From: Ferruginibacter sp.
GTDB taxonomy: Bacteria > Bacteroidota > Bacteroidia > Chitinophagales > Chitinophagaceae
DNA: 64,000 nt
Assembly: GCA_019638525.1 (NCBI GenBank)
Contig: JAHBTO010000001.1
Span: 62,001-126,000, forward strand
Direction: 5' to 3'
Part shown: positions 1 to 7,421 of the stretch, piece by piece
Layout of the letters: the number at the start of each line of letters is the position of its first letter
How positions within the stretch are numbered: the first letter of the stretch is position 1
The notes under the pieces: generated by a model
What the model was told of the DNA's origin: nothing
Database searches by the model: none
Seen by the model: only the letters and a program-made list of their open reading frames with translations
Position numbers and translations under genes: made by a program

Positions 1-1
1 T

Positions 2-181
2 GGTGGCCTTGGCGACAGTATTGCCCAAACTGCAGCAAGGCATTGCCCAATTCCTATTGAATATGTTGGCACCAACGATACATTTGGAGAAAGTGGTAAA
101 CCTATGGAACTGCTAAAAAAATACGGCCTGGATACAGATGATATAGTGGCTGCCGCACAAAAAGTAATTGCAAGAAAATAA
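2..181 (+). CDS. Transketolase C-terminal subunit, 3' end (partial)
   Basis: The last 59 codons of a gene that begins before the window. The visible residues (VGTNDTFGESG, then MELLKKYGLD and DDIVAAAQKVI) match the C-terminal domain of split transketolases, which carries the last part of the pyrimidine-domain subunit and the C-terminal fold. Transketolase moves two-carbon ketol units in the non-oxidative pentose phosphate pathway and needs thiamine diphosphate. The matching N-terminal subunit lies at 61977-62810 on the opposite strand, so the two halves are not neighbours here. A hairpin follows within 25 bases of the stop. The family call is good. I cannot see whether another N-terminal half lies just upstream of the window. 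Confidence 0.8.
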   Translation, partial: GGLGDSIAQTAARHCPIPIEYVGTNDTFGESGKPMELLKKYGLDTDDIVAAAQKVIARK

Positions 182-202
182 GAGAATTAAACTTTTACAC
201 AT

Positions 203-285
203 AAAACCAATCTCAGTTTAGCCCGGCAGTTTAGTTTATTTAATTAAATTGCCTGAACGGAAAATGTGAGATTGGTTTTTTATTT
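203..285 (+). terminator. Long hairpin with T-tract after transketolase
   Basis: A perfect 13-bp inverted repeat (AAAACCAATCTCA at 203-215, TGAGATTGGTTTT at 267-279) encloses a second stem (GGCAGTTTA at 225-233, TAAATTGCC at about 245-253) and runs into a T-rich tail. It is placed as a factor-independent terminator for the upstream gene. It ends only about 12 bases before the sigma factor ATG at 297, so it could also form in the sigma factor leader. Confidence 0.6.
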
Positions 286-296
286 GCTCGACCACT

Positions 297-848
297 ATGA
301 CTGAAAATATTGACGATAAAGAACTACTTGAGCAGTTTAGGCAGCCTGCAACCAAAGAACGCAGCTTTACGCTCATCATAAAAAAATACCAGGAAAAATT
401 GTACTGGCATATACGCCGTATGGTGGTAAACCACGAAGATGCCAATGATGTATTGCAAAATATGTTCATAAAAGTTTGGAATGCATTGGAAAACTTTAGG
501 GAAGATAGCCAACTGTACACCTGGCTTTACCGTATAGCCACCAACGAAAGCCTTAGTTTCCTGGAAAAGGAAAAAAGAAAGGCCTCCGTTTCTTTAAGCG
601 ATGTAGAAACCGGGTTAAGCAATAAGCTAAAGTCAGAAAAAAATTTTGATGCCAATAAACTGGAATGGAAATTACAGGCAGCCATTCAAAAACTGCCCGA
701 AAAGCAAAGAGTGGTTTTTAACCTCAGGTATTTTGATGAAATGCCATACGAAAAAATGAGTAAAGTGCTTGAAACCAGCGAGGGAGCTTTAAAAGCCAGT
801 TATCATCATGCAGTAAAAAAAATTGAAGATTATATATTGAATAGTTAA
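297..848 (+). CDS. RNA polymerase ECF sigma factor (sigma-70 family)
   Basis: A 183-residue protein of typical ECF length. Region 2 is seen at about residues 23-90 (DANDVLQNMFIKVW, then TWLYRIATNE, the core-binding and -10 recognition helices). Region 4 is at about 130-180 (LPEKQRVVFNLRYFDEMPYE, then a helix-turn-helix ending in the usual KxxxxHAVKKIE pattern). There is no extra C-terminal domain. It is the first gene of a tight three-gene operon: a membrane anti-sigma-like protein starts 34 bases later, and a small exported protein follows that one by 7 bases. This layout implies an envelope-signal-controlled regulon. The target promoters are not known from sequence. Confidence 0.93.
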   Translation: MTENIDDKELLEQFRQPATKERSFTLIIKKYQEKLYWHIRRMVVNHEDANDVLQNMFIKVWNALENFREDSQLYTWLYRIATNESLSFLEKEKRKASVSLSDVETGLSNKLKSEKNFDANKLEWKLQAAIQKLPEKQRVVFNLRYFDEMPYEKMSKVLETSEGALKASYHHAVKKIEDYILNS

Positions 849-882
849 ACTTAAGGCAAAAAAGTCAGTCAGAATAATACAG

Positions 883-1626
883 ATGGAAAATAAAGATTAC
901 ATATTGAACGAATTAATGGAACTGAGTAAAATTGTTGCTTCCATCAATAAGGTTAATGTATTTACCGTGCCGGATGGTTATTTTTCTTTTTTACCCGATG
1001 ATATAATGCTTGGCATAAAAACCGAAAACGGTTTAGCCGTCAGCACAACTGCTTCCACAGCAGATGGCTTACCATCCGGGTATTTTGATTCATTGGCTGA
1101 TAATATAATGCAAAAGATACAAGCAGGGCAAACTGAAACATCATTAGAAGAAATAAAGGCTTTATCGCCCATGCTTTATAACATACAAAACAAAAATGTT
1201 TTTGATGTACCTGTAGGATATTTTAATAATACAGCTACAGAAATTATGGAAAAAGCCAGGCCTAAAGCCAAATTAGTTCATATTCAAAAACGCAGTAGTA
1301 CATTTTTTAAATATGCAGTGGCTGCAGTTTTTACCGGGGCAATGGCAATGGCCGTTTTTAAATTTACCGGCAACAGCAATAAAAACTTATTGCCCGAATA
1401 TGTAAAAACGGGTATGCAGATAAATGATGTAGATGGCGAACTATCAAAAATTTCGGATGCCGATATTGTAAAATACCTTGAAGAAACCGGTACTGATGTA
1501 AAAGCAGCCATTGTGGCTAATAGTATCGACAATAACGAACTGCCATCGCAGGATGATTATTTACAAGATGAAAAAGCTTTAGATAAATATCTCAACAGCA
1601 TAAATATTGATGATTTGACAAATTAA
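883..1626 (+). CDS. Single-pass membrane protein, probable anti-sigma factor
   Basis: A 247-residue protein with one predicted membrane segment at about residues 141-161 (FFKYAVAAVFTGAMAMAVF), giving a long N-terminal part and an 85-residue acidic C-terminal part. The N-terminal part holds three diverged copies of a V-P-x-GYF-x(6-7)-IM motif at about 25-43, 61-77 and 105-122. I see no classical zinc-binding anti-sigma (ZAS) HxxxCxxC motif. Its place directly between an ECF sigma gene and a small secreted protein is the main reason for calling it an anti-sigma factor. The repeats could be sigma-binding modules if the N-terminus is cytoplasmic. Function is inferred from context. Confidence 0.6.
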   Translation: MENKDYILNELMELSKIVASINKVNVFTVPDGYFSFLPDDIMLGIKTENGLAVSTTASTADGLPSGYFDSLADNIMQKIQAGQTETSLEEIKALSPMLYNIQNKNVFDVPVGYFNNTATEIMEKARPKAKLVHIQKRSSTFFKYAVAAVFTGAMAMAVFKFTGNSNKNLLPEYVKTGMQINDVDGELSKISDADIVKYLEETGTDVKAAIVANSIDNNELPSQDDYLQDEKALDKYLNSINIDDLTN

Positions 1627-1633
1627 AATCAAG

Positions 1634-2050
1634 ATGAAAAAATATTTACTCATACTATTTATTTTAACCGGCAGTTGCTTTAGCGCCTTTGCTCAAGACA
1701 ACAATACAGGTAACGAAACAACAAGGCAGGAAAAGATTCAAGCCCTTTATGTGGCTTATGTAACTCAGCAATTACAGCTAACACCCGACGAAGCACAAAA
1801 ATTTTGGCCTGTACACAGTCAGTTTATTGCCGAAATAAGAGCAATTAAAAAAGATTTGCCTGAACTGGATCAACAACAGGCTCGCCTGGATATAAAAAAG
1901 AGATACCTTAATAGTTTTAATAAGATATTAGGCCCTAATCGCTGTGATCGTTTCTTTCGCCTGGAAAGCGAATTCAGGAAAAAACTAATAGACAAGTTAA
2001 ATAATAACCCCAGGCAAAACCAGCGGCCAAGAATTAGGCGTGGTGGATAG
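1634..2050 (+). CDS. Exported Spy/CpxP-like small protein, third gene of sigma operon
   Basis: A 138-residue protein with a clear signal peptide (MKKYLLILFILTGSCFSAFAQ, cleavage about residue 21) and a mature part rich in charged helices. The pattern LQLTPDEAQKFWPVHSQF resembles the LTPEQ-type helical hairpins of Spy/CpxP-like periplasmic proteins. The tail is basic (RPRIRRGG). It starts 7 bases after the anti-sigma-like gene and is followed by a strong terminator, so it is the last gene of the operon. Small proteins of this type in Bacteroidota are often labelled as sensors for ECF sigma factors. That role is an inference from family and position, not shown by a catalytic motif. Confidence 0.6.
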   Translation: MKKYLLILFILTGSCFSAFAQDNNTGNETTRQEKIQALYVAYVTQQLQLTPDEAQKFWPVHSQFIAEIRAIKKDLPELDQQQARLDIKKRYLNSFNKILGPNRCDRFFRLESEFRKKLIDKLNNNPRQNQRPRIRRGG

Positions 2051-2076
2051 TTCATCAGTTTTTCATACTTATATAT

Positions 2077-2120
2077 AAAAAACCTCCTGTTCATTTTAGC
2101 AACAGGAGGTTTTTTATTTT
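2077..2120 (+). terminator. Rho-independent terminator of sigma operon
   Basis: A 15-bp perfect stem (AAAAAACCTCCTGTT at 2077-2091 and AACAGGAGGTTTTTT at 2101-2115) with a 9-base loop and a following T-rich tract. Confidence 0.93.
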
Positions 2121-2175
2121 TCAAAAGCCGGCTTCTTCAATATACTAACCTGTAATCTTGCTCATATTTAGATGT

Positions 2176-2183
2176 TACCTTTG
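2176..2183 (+). promoter_or_regulatory. Bacteroidota -7 promoter element (TACCTTTG) for kinase operon
   Basis: TACCTTTG matches the Bacteroidota consensus TAnnTTTG. A TTG at 2158-2160 lies 15 bases upstream, shorter than the usual spacing of about 19, so the -33 element is uncertain. The element lies inside the longest possible reading frame, which supports the ATG at 2197 as the true kinase start. Confidence 0.6.
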
Positions 2184-2196
2184 CTTAACAATTAAT

Positions 2197-3183
2197 ATGG
2201 CAGTTAAAACAATTAAACTACGCTCTATTTTTATTCTATACTGGTTCTTGCTGGCCTATATCCTGGCGGCATTAATCTGGTGGTTTATTGCGCTTAAAAG
2301 GCAAAACAGCCAAATGGCAAAATATAAAACAGAACAACTACAAAAATCGGGAAGTACTGATTCATTGGCTTATAATAAGATTACTGATATAGAAAAAAGA
2401 AAATCGGCACAATACCTGGGAGAGGGAATTACATTTTTTTTGCTGATAATTGCCGGTGCCGTGTTTGTTTACAGGGCTGTGCGGCGAGAACTGAAGATAA
2501 GCAGGCAGCAACAACATTTTATGATGGCCATTACACATGAGTTAAAGACACCAATTTCTGTAGCCAAACTTAATTTAGAAACCATGCAAAAGCATAAGCT
2601 GGATGATCAGCAACAGCAACGGCTTTTAAAAAATACGCTGGAAGAAACTAACCGGTTGAATGCTCTTTGCAATAACATGCTGTTATCTTCTCAAATTGAA
2701 GCCGGTGGCTACCGCCTCACTGCCGAAGAAACAAACATAAGCGAACTGGTAACTAAATGTGTACAGGATTTTGTGGTACGTTATCCACAACAAAAAATAA
2801 TTTTTGATATAACCCCCGGCATATTCCTTGAAGGAGACAGGATGCTACTGCAGATGCTGGTAAATAACCTGGTTGATAATGCCATAAAATACAGTAACAA
2901 AGATGCACTGGTAACCGTGTTGTTAACTGAAAACAATAACCTGATAAACTTACTGGTAAAAGACGAAGGCAAGGGCATTGCCCCGCAAGAAAAAGAAAAA
3001 ATATTCAGTAAATTTTACCGAACCGGCAATGCAGCTACAAAGGCAGCTAAAGGTACCGGGTTGGGGTTATATCTTGTAAAAAAAATAGCCATGCAGCACA
3101 ATGCAACTATTGCTGTTACTGATAATTTGCCCACAGGCAGTATTTTTACAGTTACATTACAATCATCAATACAAAAGATTTAA
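2197..3183 (+). CDS. Sensor histidine kinase
   Basis: A 328-residue two-pass membrane kinase. Membrane segments are at about residues 10-32 and 78-93, with a short, about 45-residue, extracytoplasmic loop and no recognisable sensor domain. The phosphoacceptor is His114 in HELKTP. The N box is NNLVDNAIKYS, and the ATP-lid G boxes are DEGKGI and GTGLGLYLVKK. An in-frame TTG at 2158 would add 13 residues, but a promoter element lies in that stretch, so ATG 2197 is preferred. The response regulator starts 6 bases after the stop, so the pair is one transcript. The stimulus cannot be read from the sequence. Confidence 0.93.
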   Translation: MAVKTIKLRSIFILYWFLLAYILAALIWWFIALKRQNSQMAKYKTEQLQKSGSTDSLAYNKITDIEKRKSAQYLGEGITFFLLIIAGAVFVYRAVRRELKISRQQQHFMMAITHELKTPISVAKLNLETMQKHKLDDQQQQRLLKNTLEETNRLNALCNNMLLSSQIEAGGYRLTAEETNISELVTKCVQDFVVRYPQQKIIFDITPGIFLEGDRMLLQMLVNNLVDNAIKYSNKDALVTVLLTENNNLINLLVKDEGKGIAPQEKEKIFSKFYRTGNAATKAAKGTGLGLYLVKKIAMQHNATIAVTDNLPTGSIFTVTLQSSIQKI

Positions 3184-3189
3184 TAAGAA

Positions 3190-3897
3190 ATGACGGAAAA
3201 AAAATTTTCGATATTGCTGGTAGAAGATGAAGAAAACTTACAGGAAGCTTTAAAACTGAACCTGGAACTGGAAGGCTATGAAATTACAAGCGCTTATGAT
3301 GGCGCACAGGCGCTGGAAGCTGTACAAAAAGAATTTTTTAACCTGATTATTTTGGATATTATGCTGCCCGAAGTGGATGGTATAACTGTTTGCGAAACCA
3401 TAAGGCTTAGCAACCCCGATATACCCATACTTATCTTAAGCGCAAAAAACAGCAGCGCCGACAGGGTGATGGGTTTAAAAAAAGGCGCTGATGATTACCT
3501 TACCAAACCATTTAACCTGGAAGAATTATTAATAAGGGTAAATAACCTGATCAAAAAAAGCGAACGCCTCAACAGTAAACAACCATTACCTGAAATTTAC
3601 AGTTTTGGAAAAAACAAGATAGATTTTAAAGCATCGGAAGCATATACTAAAAGCGGCGCTAAAATATCGCTTACAAAAAAAGAAATTATGCTGCTGAAAT
3701 TGCTTATCGAAAACAAGAATGAAGTGGTTACCCGTGAAAAAATATTACAGGTGGTGTGGGGTTATAATGTGTATCCAACCACACGTACTATTGATAATTT
3801 CATACTCAACTTTCGTAAATATTTTGAGCAAGACAGTCGTGACCCTGAATATTTTCATGCAGTACGAGGCGCCGGGTACAAGTTTACGGCAGTTTAA
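3190..3897 (+). CDS. OmpR-family response regulator
   Basis: A 235-residue protein with a receiver domain (acidic pair at about 12-13, phosphoacceptor Asp56 in LIILDIMLPEVDG, conserved Lys in LTKPF) and a C-terminal winged-helix DNA-binding domain (ISLTKKEIMLLKLL, then VVTREKILQVVWG and the RTIDNFILNFRKYF recognition region). It is the partner of the upstream kinase. Its stop codon overlaps the stop of the convergent batD gene by 4 bases (the two stops share TTAA at 3894-3897), and no terminator separates them. Confidence 0.95.
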   Translation: MTEKKFSILLVEDEENLQEALKLNLELEGYEITSAYDGAQALEAVQKEFFNLIILDIMLPEVDGITVCETIRLSNPDIPILILSAKNSSADRVMGLKKGADDYLTKPFNLEELLIRVNNLIKKSERLNSKQPLPEIYSFGKNKIDFKASEAYTKSGAKISLTKKEIMLLKLLIENKNEVVTREKILQVVWGYNVYPTTRTIDNFILNFRKYFEQDSRDPEYFHAVRGAGYKFTAV

Positions 3898-5786
3898 ATT
3901 TGGTATGTTTCCAACAGGCTGATAACATCGTTTGTACGATTGTACATTTCTTTCATCTTTTCGGTATGGGCAATAGGTGTGTACAGCTCAAACTCTATCT
4001 CATCAATTAATGTATAAAGCTGCCGGGCTGTTTCGTTAGCGATACCTTTTTTATCAACCTGCTCAATTATTTTTTTCTTATCCAGTTCTTCGGGGGCAAT
4101 GGAGAATTTTTTTGACAGGTATTTTTTCAATCCTTCATTTAATGATTTATAAAATGCCGTACCATCTGCTTTTACAAGCTGCTCTTCGGCATCTTTTAAT
4201 GGGTTTTGCCAACTATCTGTAATTTTTTCAACAGGTATATCATTTGTTTCTTGTTCGGCAATTATAGATTCAGCAACTTTTCTATCCTGCCGGTTGTCGA
4301 ATTTAAGCCATACAATCAAGCCTATAATAATTAAAGCTGCTATTACACTTACTACCCTTAAGCGGTTATTAAAAAATTTTGTAAGTAAATTATCATTACG
4401 CACAGGTTTATTATTAGTAATAATATCTTTTGGTTTGCCTGTGCCTTTTGAAATATTTAAAATAATAGGTTTAGTTGAAATAGTTTTATATGCAGCATCG
4501 TGTATGTCGAAATAAACAAAATTCACAGGAGGAATTGAATAGGTTCCGGCCATTGAAGCTGTAAAAGGAAATTCAAAAATTTTTCTTCCACTTACCGGAA
4601 CAATGTTTTTATTATAATCATCTATAGCCTTTGAGTCAAAGCCTTCAATACCGGCAGGCCAATTTATTTCCGGAGCATTTACCATTTGCAGGTTACCTTG
4701 CCCACTGATAATGATTGCCAGTTTACCTGCATCATCAGTAGTAAATTTATCTTTTTCTACCTGTGCTGTTATTTCAAACTTACCAACGGCTCCTTTAAAA
4801 TTTACGGGTTTGTTCATTTCTGGTAATGGTTTAACCAATAAGCTTAATGATTTATTTTTTAAAATCACTTTATGGTCTTCCATACCCTCGGCCGGAATAC
4901 CTTCGCCAGTAAAATCTTTCAGCAAATCATCAAAAAAATCGCCTTGCCTGTTTGCATATCCGGCTTTAATAAAGTGTACATTATTTTCTATCTCTGCAGT
5001 GCCTAAATCAAGCGTACCGGGTAGTAATGGATAAAGTTGCACTTTACGCAAAGTGTACACATTATACTCCCTGCCATTATATTTTTCAACATGAAAATTC
5101 ATATCATTTGGCTGTTGCAGGTCTATAACAGAAAACCCGTTAAAGGAAGGGTTTTTTATCATGTTGCTTTCGCTTTTTAAACGGGTGTATAGTTTAAAGG
5201 TGGCCACTACAGGCTCTCCTACATAACAAGATGTTTTATCAACCTCTGCACGAACAAACATGTTTTTATTTATTTTCTCCAGTGGATTTTCACCTTTATT
5301 TAAAATATAATCTTTGTATTCGGCAGGTGAAGCCGGTTCATCAAAAGGGTTAAAATTATTGAATGGAGAAAAAGGTGTGGCAGCGCCAGCATTGTTGTTA
5401 TTACTATTAGCTGTTACTTTAATATTTACCGGGTTGCTTTTATAATTTGATCCGTCGGCTATAGCAATGGCAGATGGTATTGTAAAACTTCCTGTACCTT
5501 TTGGTTTTAATATAAAATTAAGAGCTACATATTTTTTTACTACTCCATTTATCATACTCATTCCGCTTTCCTGGTTGGGTCCGCTTACAATAACAAAATC
5601 TTTTAATACAGGTGGATTTATCTGTTGTACTTCTTTAGCATTTTCAACCATTAATTTCAACTGTGTGTATTCATCTTTTCCTATTTCGGCAGGCGAAACA
5701 GAAGCAGTAAACTTTACCTGGGCCTTAACTGCTAAAAAGGAAAATAAAAATATTAACGGGAATATCTTTTGTAAAACTGCTTGCAT
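3894..5786 (-). CDS. batD: BatD family protein
   Basis: A 630-residue protein counted from the ATG at 5786, which gives a proper signal peptide (MQAVLQKIFPLIFLFSFLAV-KAQ); a 10-residue longer start at 5816 is less likely. The mature part holds repeated Ig-like beta domains with VSPAEIGKDEYTQLKL at the start, as in the BatD/oxygen-tolerance family. A membrane segment follows at about 475-497 (VVSVIAALIIIGLIVWL), then a cytoplasmic helical tail. BatD usually sits with batA, batB, batC and batE and a MoxR ATPase. None of these is next to it here, so this is a stand-alone copy. Its exact role, often linked to stress tolerance, is not settled for the family. Confidence 0.85.
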   Translation of the reverse strand: MQAVLQKIFPLIFLFSFLAVKAQVKFTASVSPAEIGKDEYTQLKLMVENAKEVQQINPPVLKDFVIVSGPNQESGMSMINGVVKKYVALNFILKPKGTGSFTIPSAIAIADGSNYKSNPVNIKVTANSNNNNAGAATPFSPFNNFNPFDEPASPAEYKDYILNKGENPLEKINKNMFVRAEVDKTSCYVGEPVVATFKLYTRLKSESNMIKNPSFNGFSVIDLQQPNDMNFHVEKYNGREYNVYTLRKVQLYPLLPGTLDLGTAEIENNVHFIKAGYANRQGDFFDDLLKDFTGEGIPAEGMEDHKVILKNKSLSLLVKPLPEMNKPVNFKGAVGKFEITAQVEKDKFTTDDAGKLAIIISGQGNLQMVNAPEINWPAGIEGFDSKAIDDYNKNIVPVSGRKIFEFPFTASMAGTYSIPPVNFVYFDIHDAAYKTISTKPIILNISKGTGKPKDIITNNKPVRNDNLLTKFFNNRLRVVSVIAALIIIGLIVWLKFDNRQDRKVAESIIAEQETNDIPVEKITDSWQNPLKDAEEQLVKADGTAFYKSLNEGLKKYLSKKFSIAPEELDKKKIIEQVDKKGIANETARQLYTLIDEIEFELYTPIAHTEKMKEMYNRTNDVISLLETYQI

Positions 5787-5869
5787 ATTGATTAATACAA
5801 AAATAAAGTTTTGCAAACAGCCATTTTAAAATGAAAAGTATAAACGGGTAAATGATTTGTTAAACTAAT

Positions 5870-6577
5870 TTACAAATCTCCTAACTGTGGCCTTATTATA
5901 ATTTCTTCTACGCAGGCTTGTGGGCTTAAATGTGCGGCAGCATATATCATCTTAGCCACATCGGCAGCCTCCATTAACCTTACAGGATTTATATTGCTTC
6001 CACTCCAGCTATCAGTATAAGCAGCACCCGGTAAAACATGAGTAACTTTAATATTGTAGGGTTTCATTTCTTCCCTAAGGTTTTTGCTAAACCCATACAA
6101 GGCAAATTTGCTGATACTGTAAGCGCCACCATTTTCATAAGCAGCCAGGGATGCTATGGAGCAGATATTGAAAATATGCCCGCTTTTTACCTTCATCATG
6201 TAAGGCAGCAACAGCCTTGTTAAATGATAAGCACCATACAAGTTTACCTCTATCATTTTTTCAAGAGAACCTTCTGCTTCATTATATACGCTACCGGGAT
6301 AAAATATACCTGCATTATTCACCAGTACATCAATGCGATCAGTAATTTGCAACACTTGATTTACAAAACCGTTAACCGATTGCCTGTCTGCCACATCGCA
6401 GGCTATGGCATGCATGCTTGTACGGGGAAATCGCCCCTGCAACTCTTTAGCAGTATTTTCTAATTCATTGCTATTTCTTGCACATATAAAAAAACTATGT
6501 CCCTGTTTATCGGCAGCAAATACTTCGGCTATTGATTTGCCTAACCCTTTTGATGCGCCTGTTATAATTATGTTCAT
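5870..6577 (-). CDS. Short-chain dehydrogenase/reductase (SDR)
   Basis: A 235-residue classical SDR. The N-terminal nucleotide-binding motif is TGASKGLGK (6-14), NNAG is at 87-90, and the catalytic residues are Ser140, Tyr153 and Lys157 (YSISK). The substrate cannot be told. The AAY and PGAAYTDSW stretches after the active site fit the general 3-ketoacyl reductase-like branch. An 85-base gap to the divergent HAD gene holds the control region for both. Confidence 0.9.
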   Translation of the reverse strand: MNIIITGASKGLGKSIAEVFAADKQGHSFFICARNSNELENTAKELQGRFPRTSMHAIACDVADRQSVNGFVNQVLQITDRIDVLVNNAGIFYPGSVYNEAEGSLEKMIEVNLYGAYHLTRLLLPYMMKVKSGHIFNICSIASLAAYENGGAYSISKFALYGFSKNLREEMKPYNIKVTHVLPGAAYTDSWSGSNINPVRLMEAADVAKMIYAAAHLSPQACVEEIIIRPQLGDL

Positions 6578-6662
6578 ATTTTTTTTAATTCAGTATCTTG
6601 CAATGATAAGCAATATCAGTTTAGATAACAATCACAAAAATTAAATTTACAGCCGGCAAATT

Positions 6663-7361
6663 ATGTCAAAATACAAACATCTTTTTTTTGACCTTGACCA
6701 TACCTTGTGGGATTTTGATGCCAATGCTAAGGAAACACTTGCCGAAGTATATAGTTTTTTTGAGCTTAACAATAGGATAAACGCAACATTTGAAGATTTT
6801 TATCCTACATACCTTTTTCATAATGAAGTGTTATGGAACCGTTACCATCATGGATTGATAACAGCCGAAGAACTGAAGTGGAAACGGATGTGGCGTACTA
6901 TGTTAGATTTTAAAATTGCCGATGAAGCATTGGCCAGGGATATGAGCGGAAAATTTTTGGAAATATTGCCTACAAAAAAATTATTGTTTCCGCATACCAT
7001 TGAAATATTGAACTATTTAACCGAAAAAAAATACAACCTTCACCTTATTACCAATGGTTTTGAAAAAACACAATGGAATAAAATTAACAACAGCGGCTTA
7101 AATGGATATTTTAAAGAAGTAATTACTTCGGAAGGTAGTAATAGTATAAAACCCAAAAAAGAAATTTTTGATTTTGCCATGCAAAAAGCTAAAGCTTCTT
7201 TAGCTGAAAGTATTATGATAGGCGATAACCTTGATGCAGATATACAAGGCGCCATCAATGCAGGTATGGATACTGTTTTTGTAAACCATATACAGGCTGT
7301 GCCTACAATTACTCCCACTTACACAGTTACCCATCTTAACCAGTTAGAAAGTATTTTTTAA
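6663..7361 (+). CDS. yjjG: YjjG-type HAD phosphatase (nucleotidase)
   Basis: A 232-residue HAD-superfamily hydrolase. Motif I is FFDLDHTLWDF with nucleophile Asp10 and general acid Asp12. Motif II is LITNGF, motif III the Lys in SIKPKKEIF, and motif IV IGDNLDADIQGA. Length and the DLDHTLWDFD opening match the YjjG family of non-canonical pyrimidine nucleotidases, which hydrolyse nucleoside monophosphates and help clear mutagenic nucleotides. Subfamily assignment is good but based on motifs only. It is transcribed divergently from the SDR gene and ends at a bidirectional terminator. Confidence 0.87.
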   Translation: MSKYKHLFFDLDHTLWDFDANAKETLAEVYSFFELNNRINATFEDFYPTYLFHNEVLWNRYHHGLITAEELKWKRMWRTMLDFKIADEALARDMSGKFLEILPTKKLLFPHTIEILNYLTEKKYNLHLITNGFEKTQWNKINNSGLNGYFKEVITSEGSNSIKPKKEIFDFAMQKAKASLAESIMIGDNLDADIQGAINAGMDTVFVNHIQAVPTITPTYTVTHLNQLESIF

Positions 7362-7375
7362 TACCATAAAAAACA

Positions 7376-7404
7376 AAACAGGCTCCTCAAAAAGGAGCCT
7401 GTTT
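7376..7404. terminator. Bidirectional terminator between yjjG and rny
   Basis: An 11-bp perfect stem (AAACAGGCTCC at 7376-7386, GGAGCCTGTTT at 7394-7404) with a 7-base A-rich loop, flanked by A-rich sequence on the left and TTTAAT on the right. It lies between converging genes and can serve both. Confidence 0.85.
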
Positions 7405-7421
7405 AATAGAATTTAAACTTT

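Noticed and set aside
2158..2196. Upstream extension of the histidine kinase start
   Set aside because: A promoter element TACCTTTG lies in this stretch and the ATG at 2197 gives the usual N-terminus.
5467..5829. 120-codon plus-strand frame inside batD
   Set aside because: It is the reverse shadow of a real gene, with no independent coding evidence.
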